The notes beneath the pieces are model-generated. The model had not been told where the DNA came from, did not search any database, and saw only the letters and a program-made list of their open reading frames with translations. Position numbers and translations under genes: made by a program. Source: Candidatus Colwellbacteria bacterium GWA2_46_10 (lineage in GTDB: Bacteria > Patescibacteriota > Minisyncoccia > UBA6257 > Colwellbacteraceae). From it: a stretch of DNA of 7,361 nt. The stretch lies in assembly GCA_001817635.1 (NCBI GenBank), contig MHIS01000020.1, forward strand, positions 27,657 through 35,017. The letters are read 5' to 3'. This document shows, one piece after another, positions 1 through 6,930 of the stretch (its first letter is position 1; every line of letters starts with the position of its first letter).

Positions 1-6
1 CCACCA

Positions 7-1017
7 TCAAGAGTGGCGCACTACAATTACATCCCCATCCTGCACCTCGTACCCTTTCCCCTCGGTTCTAATCCACCCCTTATCCCGAGCTTCATTCCAG
101 CCTCCAGCTTCCAAAAGTTTTTCCGTACTAACTACCTCAGCCCGGATAAACTTACTCTCAAAATCAGTATGAATTTCTCTGGAGGCTTGTGGAGCAAGAG
201 CTCCTCTTTTAGTAGTCCAACCTCTAGTTTCATCTGGGCCAGTAGTGAAAAAGGTGATTAAATCAAGGGTTTTGTAGGCCTGTTCAATCAAGCCATCTAA
301 CAGAACGGGTTGAGATAAGTCAGCCACCACATAACTAAATCCCAGTTCCCTTATCTTTTCCCTTAGATCATCCCCAACTTCGCTCTCCAAACCATTCAAA
401 AGTAATATTTGGGGTTTGGCGGTTAAAAGACCAAGTTCTTTAATGCAAGGAGTATTCACCACCTCCTCTTCTAGGGTAAGCACCAGTTTTCCTTCTTCTA
501 AAATACCCCTTACACGCTCTAGGATCTTCAACTCTTCCTGCTTCTTCTTATCTCCCATCTTGGCATCCTTCACTCCTCTCTCTACACGCTTTTGCATGGT
601 ATCCAGATCTTTCAACATAAGCTCCGTATTGATAGTTTCAATATCTCGTAGCGGATCCACAGAACCATCAACGTGAATAATCTCCCCTAATTTAAATATC
701 CTTACCACATGTACAATTACCCTCACCTCACGAATATGAGAAAGAAACTGATTGCCTAACCCCTCCCCTTCATTTGCCCCTCTTACCAGCCCCGCTATGT
801 CGTAGAATTCAACTACGGCTGGAATCTTTTTTGCCGAAGCAGATATTTGCGCCAGAGCATCTAACCTTGAGTCTGGCACGCTTACTACTCCTATATTCGG
901 ATCAATGGTCGCAAAGGGATAGTTGGCAATATTAACGTCTACCTTAGTTAGCGCTTTGAACAAGGTGGACTTACCGACGTTTGGTAGCCCAACTATGCCA
1001 ATTGATAATTTACTCAT
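7..1017 (-). CDS. ychF: YchF/OLA1-family ribosome-binding ATPase, short form
   Basis: A 336-aa member of the Obg/YchF P-loop family, cytosolic proteins that bind the ribosome and prefer ATP to GTP. Visible motifs are the G1/Walker A GLPNVGKST (residues 10-18), the switch region NYPFATIDP (32-40), the G3 motif DIAGL (73-77) followed by GEGLGNQFL, and H115 in IIHVDG, which matches the conserved His114 of E. coli YchF. The NGLE motif (208-211) is the NxxE that replaces NKxD and gives ATP specificity. A helical arm spans about 122-190 and a TGS domain about 253-335. It is about 27 residues shorter than E. coli YchF (363 aa); the gap falls after residue 233, where the helical stretch before the TGS domain is missing. 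The ATG overlaps the uvrC stop (ATGA, 1014-1017) without a strong Shine-Dalgarno sequence, so coupled translation is likely. The TGA stop overlaps another ATG at 7-5 on the minus strand. The family assignment is secure; its role beside repair genes is not. Confidence 0.97.
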   Translation of the reverse strand: MSKLSIGIVGLPNVGKSTLFKALTKVDVNIANYPFATIDPNIGVVSVPDSRLDALAQISASAKKIPAVVEFYDIAGLVRGANEGEGLGNQFLSHIREVRVIVHVVRIFKLGEIIHVDGSVDPLRDIETINTELMLKDLDTMQKRVERGVKDAKMGDKKKQEELKILERVRGILEEGKLVLTLEEEVVNTPCIKELGLLTAKPQILLLNGLESEVGDDLREKIRELGFSYVVADLSQPVLLDGLIEQAYKTLDLITFFTTGPDETRGWTTKRGALAPQASREIHTDFESKFIRAEVVSTEKLLEAGGWNEARDKGWIRTEGKGYEVQDGDVIVVRHS

Positions 1018-2216
1018 TTGCCTATAAAAGTCCTGCTCCTTACCTCTTTGTGGTATTTAATCGCAAACCTGTGTGCCTCATCTCTCAATAGAATCAACTC
1101 TGCTTCTTTTATCCCCCCGGGAATCTTTCCCACAAATTCATTCTTCTTCCTCGTGGGACCTTTGGCAATACCCACCACCGGAATTCTGAGACCCGCCTCT
1201 GCTATCACCGATCTCGCCACATTCACTTGCCCCTTACCCCCATCTACCAAAACCAAGACGGGTAAGGGCCATCCTCCAGTAGATAGGGTATGCAAAAAAC
1301 GCCTCGAGAGCATTTCTTCAAGCATCCCCACATCGTCACTCTGGCTAATAGTGCGGATCTTAAATTTCCGATATTCATCTTTTGCTAACCTCCCACCTAC
1401 TGACACAACCATCGCCCCCACGGGGCTTGTCCCCGAAATGTTAGATATGTCATATCCCTCAATCCGTACACCCCTTTTTGAGGTAGTATCAATATCGTCC
1501 CTCGAAATCAAAGCCACATCCTGGATATGTCCCAAGGCAAAAAGTTGCCTCTTGAGCCTTCCCGCCTCCTCGAAATAGAGAGCCCTTGCGGCCATCTGCA
1601 TATCCCGCTCCAGGTTTTTCACTAACCTATCCCTCTTACCCTGTAGGAAAAGCCTCAGATTGCGGATATTCCTACGGTATTCCCTCTTGCCTATGGTACC
1701 GGTGCAACTACCTGGGCAAAGACCGATTTGGGCGTTAAAACAAAGCCTTTTGTACAAACCTATCTTATCCGCCTCGTGGGTACCGTACGGAAATATCTTA
1801 CGCAATATATTTAACGCCGAGCGAACATCTGAAGCACTGGTGAATGGCCCAAAACGTTCTCCTCCGGGCCTTTCTTTCCCTCGTACCAGAAGTACCCTAG
1901 GATATTCTTCATTGGTAATCTCGATATACAAGAAGCTTTTATCATCTTTCTCTTTGAAGTTATACGGCGGCTCAAACTTTTTAATAAGCTCTGCCTCCAG
2001 GATCAAAGCCTCTATGGCTGTAGGAGTTTTCACGTAATCGACGCGCTTGATCTCTTTTACTAATTTTTCTGTCTTATCCGAATGAGATTTGTTGAAATAA
2101 CTGGAAACTCTTCTTCTAAGATTCCCCGCTTTCCCTACATACAAAAGTTTTCCCTTCGCTCCTTTGAAAAGGTATACACCCGGAGTCTCTGGCACGCTCT
2201 GTACTAATTTGTTCAT
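1014..2216 (-). CDS. uvrC: UvrC excinuclease subunit, compact form lacking the HhH domain
   Basis: The dual-incision nuclease that is recruited by UvrB at a lesion and cuts 3' and then 5' of the damage. The N-terminal GIY-YIG domain shows GVYLF (13-17), YVGKAGNLRRRV (26-37) and the catalytic glutamate E74 in LILEAELIKK. A cysteine region follows (C159, C167, C171), then a UVR helical pair that docks UvrB (about 192-228). The RNase H-like 5' nuclease has D256 (GYDISN), D295 (SQSDD), D325 (VDGGKGQ) and H382 (RDEAH), which match the DDDH set of E. coli (D399, D438, D466, H538). At 400 aa it is about 210 residues shorter than E. coli UvrC. About 130 residues are absent between UVR and RNase H domains, and the C-terminal tandem helix-hairpin-helix domain is missing; the protein stops at RSRTFIGK. 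All recognised catalytic residues are kept, so it is probably functional rather than broken. The start codon overlaps the uvrA stop (ATGA). The nearest GAGG lies 13 bases upstream, so coupling is likely. Confidence 0.96.
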   Translation of the reverse strand: MNKLVQSVPETPGVYLFKGAKGKLLYVGKAGNLRRRVSSYFNKSHSDKTEKLVKEIKRVDYVKTPTAIEALILEAELIKKFEPPYNFKEKDDKSFLYIEITNEEYPRVLLVRGKERPGGERFGPFTSASDVRSALNILRKIFPYGTHEADKIGLYKRLCFNAQIGLCPGSCTGTIGKREYRRNIRNLRLFLQGKRDRLVKNLERDMQMAARALYFEEAGRLKRQLFALGHIQDVALISRDDIDTTSKRGVRIEGYDISNISGTSPVGAMVVSVGGRLAKDEYRKFKIRTISQSDDVGMLEEMLSRRFLHTLSTGGWPLPVLVLVDGGKGQVNVARSVIAEAGLRIPVVGIAKGPTRKKNEFVGKIPGGIKEAELILLRDEAHRFAIKYHKEVRSRTFIGK

Positions 2217-4783
2217 TTGTTCAAAGTCTTCCTCAAATATACGCCCGTATAGCTATCTTTGCTTCTCGCGATTTCCTCAGGAGTCCCTTGCGCCACGATA
2301 CGGCCGCCTCCCTCTCCCCCCTCTGGCCCAAGATCTATCAACCAGTCCGAACATTTAATAACATCTAAATTATGTTCTATCACCAACACGGTATTCCCCC
2401 TATCTACCAACTTCTGTAAAACAATTAAGAGCTTTTTTATGTCTTCAAAGTGAAGTCCGGTGGTAGGCTCATCGAGCAGGTATAAGGTTCTATGGGTATC
2501 GCGTTTCCCCAATTCCTTGGAAAGCTTGATGCGCTGAGCCTCTCCTCCGGAAAGGGTGGTCGCAGATTGCCCAAGCTTTAAATACCCCAGACCTACCTCT
2601 TCCATGATCTTTAGTCTGTCGTAGAGCCAAGGAATATCTTCAAAAAACTTCACAGACTCCTCGATCGTCATTTCAAGGACTTCGTATATATTCTTATCCC
2701 TATACGCTACCTCTAAGGTTTCTCGGTTAAATCTCCTCCCGTGGCAGATCTCGCATTTTACATAAACAGTGGGTAGGAAGTGCATTTCTATCGCAATCTG
2801 GCCGTGCCCCTCACAGTTGTCACACCTTCCCCCTTTAACGTTGAAGCTAAACCTCCCGGTTTTATATCCTCTAAAACGCGCCTCCGGCGTGGCAGCAAAA
2901 AGATCCCTAATGTAACTCCAGGCACCTGCGTAGGTTGCAGGATTAGACCTCGGAGTGCGCCCTATGGGCGATTGGTCGACGTTCACTACCCTATTTAAAT
3001 ACTCTAAACCCAAAAGAGCGTTATGTTTTCCTGGAACAAAGTTTGCCCGGTTGAACTTATTAGCCAGAGTTTTATAGAGAACGTCATACACCAACGTACT
3101 TTTGCCAGAACCAGATACTCCCGTAACAGTTACAAACCTTCGCAGAGGAATATCAATATCAATATTATCCAAATTGTTTTCCTTCGCTCCTCTTATTTTC
3201 AGAAAATCCGCTGGTTTCTTTACCTCCCTTCTCTTCTGCGGGATGGGGATTTCTTCATCTCCTCTTAAATACCGCAAGGTTAGGGAATCCTTACTCTTAT
3301 CCTCTAAAAGTCCCGGCATTGCCCCTTCCGCCACTATGTTTCCGCCGTGTATCCCAGCGGCTGGCCCAATATCCACTAAATAGTCTGAAGCGTGAATGGT
3401 GGCCTCGTCGTGCTCCACCACAATGATGGTGTTGCCCAGATCCCTTAAGTCGTGCAGGGTTTTGATTAGCTTATCGTTATCCCTCTGGTGCAAGCCAATC
3501 GTCGGTTCATCAAGAATATACAAAGTGCCTACCAGCCTTGACCCAATTTGAGAGGCCAGGCGAATACGCTGCGCTTCTCCTCCAGAGAGAGTACCCGCCT
3601 TTCTATCAAGCGTTATATACTCCAAACCCACATCCTCCATGAATTGCAAACGGTATTTGATCTCCCTCAAAGGAGCTTCCGCAATTTCTCTCTCTTGATC
3701 GGACAAACTCTTCAAGGATTCAAAGTATTCAATAGCTTTGGATATGGGAAGGGCTGTAACATCCACTATGCTTTTCCCATTCAATGAAACCGCTAAAGCT
3801 TCTTTGCGTAGCCTTTTCCCTCCGCATTGTTCACAGATCTTCTCTGACCAAATATTTTCCGTCCCCAAACCGTGACACGCTTCACAGGCGCCATATGGAC
3901 TGTTAAAGGAAAAAAGTCTTGGCTCTATCTCCGGAAAAGAGAAATTATCCTTGGGGCAGGCAAAACGAGCTGAGAATATTAACTCTTGTTCGTTGGTCTT
4001 AACCTCCTTGGAGCCTTTATAGATGCCGCTTAGGGTCTCGCTAAAAAGGATTTTCACCGCCTCGTGCCCGTACTTGAGGGCCATTTCCACCGCCTCCGCC
4101 AAGCGCAAACGCCCGTCTTTACTCACAAAATCAGTACTCACCGAAATTTTGTCAGTCACCAAATCAATATCGTGTCTTTTGTGGCGAGCAAGATCTATGC
4201 GATCACGCAAGGAGCGAAACTTGCCATCCACTCTGGCTTCGGTAAAACCCGAGGAAAGCAAATCATATAACAGCTGATAGTATTCCCCTTTTCTGCCAAC
4301 TACGACGGGCGCCATTATTACCAGCTCCCTCGCACTCTGATTGCTCTTAACCGCGGCTATAATCGCATCGATAATTTCTCCACTCGTCATGCGCTTTATT
4401 TCATCTCCGCACTCAACACAGTGAGGCTTCCCGATACGGGAAAAAAGCACGCGCATGTAATCGTAGATCTCGGTGATAGTCGCCACAATTGACCTGGGGT
4501 TTGAAGAATGGCTTTTCTGGTCTATGGAAATGGCTGGAGACAACCCCTCTATTTCATCCACATCCGGTTTATCTAGCCTTCCCAAAAACTGCCTCGCGTA
4601 TGCCGAAAGACTTTCTATATACCTACGTTGTCCTTCAGCGAAGATTGTATCGAAAGCCAAAGATGATTTCCCCGATCCAGAGAGCCCGGTGAAAACAATC
4701 ATCTTATCCCGAGGTATCTCAAGGTTCACATTTTTCAAATTGTGCTCCCTTGCTCCTTTGATAACTATCTTATCTAGCGCCAT
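2213..4783 (-). CDS. uvrA: UvrA excinuclease ABC ATPase, shortened zinc module
   Basis: The damage-sensing dimeric ABC ATPase that loads UvrB onto DNA. Two ABC halves are complete: Walker A GLSGSGKSS (33-41) and GVSGSGKST (555-563), signatures LSGGEAQRI (399-407 and 744-752), and Walker B LDEP (424-427 and 770-773). The C-terminal zinc finger is intact (C654, C657, C677, C680, within GGRCDNCEGHG...CEICHGRRFNRETL). The first zinc finger reads CPKD...CEAC (276-303), with D279 where E. coli has its second cysteine. Extra CxxC pairs stand at 122/125 and 317/320. The protein has 856 aa against 940 in E. coli. The missing block lies just after GLG (305-307), where only nine residues separate it from C317-EQCGGKRLR, compared with about 120 in E. 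coli. The ATG lies inside the end of uvrB (14-base overlap), with only a weak purine-rich AAAAAGAG upstream. The family is certain; the effect of the shortened module is not visible from sequence. Confidence 0.97.
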   Translation of the reverse strand: MALDKIVIKGAREHNLKNVNLEIPRDKMIVFTGLSGSGKSSLAFDTIFAEGQRRYIESLSAYARQFLGRLDKPDVDEIEGLSPAISIDQKSHSSNPRSIVATITEIYDYMRVLFSRIGKPHCVECGDEIKRMTSGEIIDAIIAAVKSNQSARELVIMAPVVVGRKGEYYQLLYDLLSSGFTEARVDGKFRSLRDRIDLARHKRHDIDLVTDKISVSTDFVSKDGRLRLAEAVEMALKYGHEAVKILFSETLSGIYKGSKEVKTNEQELIFSARFACPKDNFSFPEIEPRLFSFNSPYGACEACHGLGTENIWSEKICEQCGGKRLRKEALAVSLNGKSIVDVTALPISKAIEYFESLKSLSDQEREIAEAPLREIKYRLQFMEDVGLEYITLDRKAGTLSGGEAQRIRLASQIGSRLVGTLYILDEPTIGLHQRDNDKLIKTLHDLRDLGNTIIVVEHDEATIHASDYLVDIGPAAGIHGGNIVAEGAMPGLLEDKSKDSLTLRYLRGDEEIPIPQKRREVKKPADFLKIRGAKENNLDNIDIDIPLRRFVTVTGVSGSGKSTLVYDVLYKTLANKFNRANFVPGKHNALLGLEYLNRVVNVDQSPIGRTPRSNPATYAGAWSYIRDLFAATPEARFRGYKTGRFSFNVKGGRCDNCEGHGQIAIEMHFLPTVYVKCEICHGRRFNRETLEVAYRDKNIYEVLEMTIEESVKFFEDIPWLYDRLKIMEEVGLGYLKLGQSATTLSGGEAQRIKLSKELGKRDTHRTLYLLDEPTTGLHFEDIKKLLIVLQKLVDRGNTVLVIEHNLDVIKCSDWLIDLGPEGGEGGGRIVAQGTPEEIARSKDSYTGVYLRKTLNK

Positions 4784-6785
4784 GTTTATTGCTCTTTTTC
4801 TTTAACCTGTCTTTAAGCACAAATATTTCATCCCGCAGAATGGCTGCGAGTTCAAAATCTAGCGCTTTCGCCGCCTCTCTCATCTCACGCTCTTTGTCTT
4901 TCAAAATCTCTTGAAGGCGCTTCTCCGATTGTGGCAGGGCGCTGGTTTCCAACTTCAAAATCCCCTCGATCTTTTCCTCTCTGGATTTATTTAGTTCCGG
5001 CAATATGTCTCTGATCGCTCTCTTGATAGTTTGGGGAGTAATGCCGTGCTTCTTGTTGTGGGCAATTTGGATTCTGCGCCTGCGTTCTGTCTCCGCCACC
5101 GCTCTTTTTACCGACCCCGTTATCAAATCGGCATATATCAGAACCTCTCCGTCGACATTCCTCGCCGCACGTCCAATGGTCTGGATCAAAGAAGTTTCCG
5201 AACGTAAGAAACCTTCTTTATCTGCATCCAATATGGCAACCAGGGAAACTTCGGGCAAATCCAATCCTTCACGCAAGAGATTTACCCCGACCAAAATATC
5301 GAAATCTCCACGCCTTAATCCCGTCAAGATCCTTATCCTATCAAGCGTTTCAACGTCGCTGTGCAAGTAGTTTACCTTTAAACCCTGATTGTGAAGGTAG
5401 TCATTGAGATCCTCTGCCATTTTTTTAGTAAGAGTTGTAACGAGCACCCTGTCACCCTTTCCCACCCTCTCTTTAAGCCTTGGAATTAGATCTTCGATCT
5501 GACCACGGGCAGGGGCAAGGGTGATCTTTGGGTCCACCAACCCAGTGGGGCGAATGATCTGCTCAACCGTATTCTGGCTCTTTTCAAGCTCATAAGTTCC
5601 AGGGGTCGCGCTGGTATAGATGGTTTGAGTTACCCGCTTCTCAAATTCCCTAAAGCGCAAAGGCCTATTGTCCGCAGCTGAAGGAAGACGAAAACCATGT
5701 TCGATCAAAGTGCGCTTGCGCGAGGCATCCCCTTCGTACATGCCTCCCAACTGGGGCACCGTTACGTGAGACTCGTCTATTACAAGCAGATAGTCTTCGG
5801 GGAAGTAATCAATAAGGGTCGCTGGCGGTTGTCCCGCAATTCGTCCGTCAAGGTGGCGGGAATAGTTCTCAATACCGTTGCAGTATCCAATTTCCCTGAT
5901 CATCGCGATATCTCCTCTGGTGCGGCGCTCTAACCTCTCAGCCTCAAGTAACTTCCCTTCCTTTTCAAATAGAGCCAATCTTTCCTTGAGCTCCTCTTGA
6001 ATAGCCTTGATAGCGGCTTCGGTTTGTTCTTCGGGAGTGATGTAGTGCTTAACGGGAGAAATATATATTTCTTCGACTTGAGGAGTGTTCTCGTAGCTGA
6101 ACCCCTTGACCGGATCTATCACATATATTCTCCTGATAGTGTTTTTCTCAATAAGGAGGTTGTAGATCATATCGTCGTGGGAAGACATGATCTCCCAGTT
6201 ATCTCCCCGCAAGCGGAAGCTTCCTCTTTTTAGATCCGCGTTGGTGCGTACAAACTGTACCTTAATTAATTTGCGGGCCAACTCCTCGCGAGAAACTTTA
6301 TCTCCCACCTTGAAATGTAAAATGTGTTCTTTGTACAAGTCCGGTGAACCTAAACCGTATATTGCGGAGACGGAAGCGACGATAATTACATCTTTCTTTG
6401 TCAAAAGCGCCGTAGTCGCAGCGTGCCTCAACCTGTCTATCTCATCATTGGTATGAGCTTCCTTTGATATATATGTATCAGTCCCCGGCATATACGCCTC
6501 AGGTTGGTAATAGTCGTAGTAAGAAACGAAATAATGAACTTCATTTTCTGGAAATATCTCTCTAAATTCATTACAAAGCTGAGCCGCAAGAGTCTTATTG
6601 TGGGCAATAACTAGGGTAGACTTTTGAACTTTCTGGATGACGTTGGCCACAGTAAAGGTCTTTCCAGATCCCGTAACACCCAAAAGAACCTGGTGTTTTA
6701 ATCCCTTCCTTATGCCTTCACTAAGGCTTTTTATAGCCTTCGGCTGATCTCCCCCTGGTTTGTTTGGTGAAATTAATTTGAACAC
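4770..6785 (-). CDS. uvrB: UvrB excinuclease subunit (damage-verifying helicase)
   Basis: The helicase-like subunit that receives damaged DNA from UvrA, verifies the lesion and recruits UvrC. Counting from the GTG start, it shows GDQPKAI (12-18), Walker A GVTGSGKT (36-43), the beta-hairpin region YYDYYQPEAYMPGTDTYI (89-106) that inserts between the DNA strands, a DEAD-type DESH box (about 335), helicase motifs V and VI (GVNLLREGLDLPEV and QTIGRAARN), and a C-terminal UVR domain (about 628-665) that binds UvrC. Its 671 aa match the family norm (673 in E. coli), unlike the other three genes of the operon. Start choice: a TTG at 6791 would add two codons, but the GTG at 6785 has a GAGG ten bases upstream instead of four and yields the family-typical N-terminus MFKLISPNKPGGDQP. 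It is first in the operon, behind a candidate promoter and palindrome at 6820-6841. Confidence 0.97.
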   Translation of the reverse strand: MFKLISPNKPGGDQPKAIKSLSEGIRKGLKHQVLLGVTGSGKTFTVANVIQKVQKSTLVIAHNKTLAAQLCNEFREIFPENEVHYFVSYYDYYQPEAYMPGTDTYISKEAHTNDEIDRLRHAATTALLTKKDVIIVASVSAIYGLGSPDLYKEHILHFKVGDKVSREELARKLIKVQFVRTNADLKRGSFRLRGDNWEIMSSHDDMIYNLLIEKNTIRRIYVIDPVKGFSYENTPQVEEIYISPVKHYITPEEQTEAAIKAIQEELKERLALFEKEGKLLEAERLERRTRGDIAMIREIGYCNGIENYSRHLDGRIAGQPPATLIDYFPEDYLLVIDESHVTVPQLGGMYEGDASRKRTLIEHGFRLPSAADNRPLRFREFEKRVTQTIYTSATPGTYELEKSQNTVEQIIRPTGLVDPKITLAPARGQIEDLIPRLKERVGKGDRVLVTTLTKKMAEDLNDYLHNQGLKVNYLHSDVETLDRIRILTGLRRGDFDILVGVNLLREGLDLPEVSLVAILDADKEGFLRSETSLIQTIGRAARNVDGEVLIYADLITGSVKRAVAETERRRRIQIAHNKKHGITPQTIKRAIRDILPELNKSREEKIEGILKLETSALPQSEKRLQEILKDKEREMREAAKALDFELAAILRDEIFVLKDRLKKKSNKHGAR

Positions 6786-6793
6786 GAACAAAT

Positions 6794-6800
6794 CCCCTCT
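6794..6800 (-). promoter_or_regulatory. Ribosome binding site of uvrB
   Basis: The minus strand reads AGAGGGG here. Its GAGG (6799-6796) sits ten bases before the GTG at 6785 and only four before the alternative TTG at 6791, which favours the GTG. Its AGGGG can pair with CCCCT at 6820-6816 in the same leader. Confidence 0.55.
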
Positions 6801-6819
6801 TCTTACGGTTCTATAAGGG

Positions 6820-6840
6820 GGTATAGGCCAATGTTATACC
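6820..6840. promoter_or_regulatory. Candidate operator: GGTATA-N9-TATACC palindrome at the uvr promoter
   Basis: A perfect inverted repeat with six-base arms (6820-6825 and 6835-6840) and a nine-base spacer, 21 bp in all and centred on 6830. It covers the candidate -10 element and the expected transcription start of uvrB. A two-turn palindrome over the -10 of a repair operon is where a repressor would bind. It matches no LexA box known to me (neither CTGT-N8-ACAG nor CGAAC-N4-GTTCG), so the regulator is unknown. Short palindromes can arise by chance in AT-rich promoters. Confidence 0.45.
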
Positions 6841-6841
6841 A
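6833..6841 (-). promoter_or_regulatory. Candidate extended -10 promoter of the uvrB-uvrA-uvrC-ychF operon
   Basis: The minus strand reads TGGTATAAC: an extended TG followed, after one base, by TATAAC (6838-6833), five of six matches to TATAAT. Seventeen bases upstream the hexamer TTTTCC (6861-6856) is a poor -35 (three of six), which an extended -10 can tolerate. Transcription would begin near 6826, giving a leader of about 40 bases before the uvrB GTG. It lies directly downstream of the terminator that closes the neighbouring small-ORF unit, as expected for an independently initiated operon. Confidence 0.5.
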
Positions 6842-6857
6842 TTTAACCCCAAAACGG

Positions 6858-6884
6858 AAAAACGCTCCACGCTGGCACGTGGAG
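6858..6884 (-). terminator. Intrinsic terminator of the small-ORF unit
   Basis: On the minus strand CTCCACG (6884-6878) and CGTGGAG (6871-6865) form a seven-pair GC-rich stem with a six-base loop, followed by CGTTTTTCC with five consecutive Ts (6862-6858). This is a normal rho-independent terminator layout. It would stop transcripts of the small ORFs before the uvr promoter. On the plus strand no T-run follows the stem, so it acts in one direction. Confidence 0.75.
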
Positions 6885-6930
6885 ACATCCCTCCGTGCAA
6901 ACGCGAAGCGTTGCATGATTGTGGAGCGTT
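6861..6930 (-). repeat. Nested inverted repeats in the terminator region, with alternative pairing
   Basis: A perfect 10-bp inverted repeat (6861-6870, plus strand AACGCTCCAC; 6921-6930, GTGGAGCGTT) encloses 50 bases. Inside it lies a second hairpin, 6896-6915 (TGCAA, one bulged A, CGC, loop GAA, GCG, TTGCA). The arm 6861-6870 can pair with the distant arm 6921-6930 or, in part, with the nearby 6878-6884; both pairings place a GC-rich stem before the T-run. On the transcript the distal arm begins inside the UAA stop codon of the 38-aa ORF, so a ribosome finishing there would cover it. Confidence 0.6.

Noticed and set aside
1018..2037. Plus-strand ORFs of 186 and 125 aa inside uvrC
   Set aside because: They are antisense shadows of uvrC, whose domains and catalytic residues are unambiguous in the minus frame.
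6781..6800. A LexA box near the uvrB start, suggested by the repeated GTTCGTGTTC on the minus strand
   Set aside because: It is a direct repeat of GTTC rather than the inverted CGAAC-N4-GTTCG, and it overlaps the coding start.
6861..6930. Terminal inverted repeats of a tiny mobile element (MITE)
   Set aside because: The arms are only 70 bases apart end to end, no flanking target duplication is seen, and the arms coincide with a terminator stem and T-tract.
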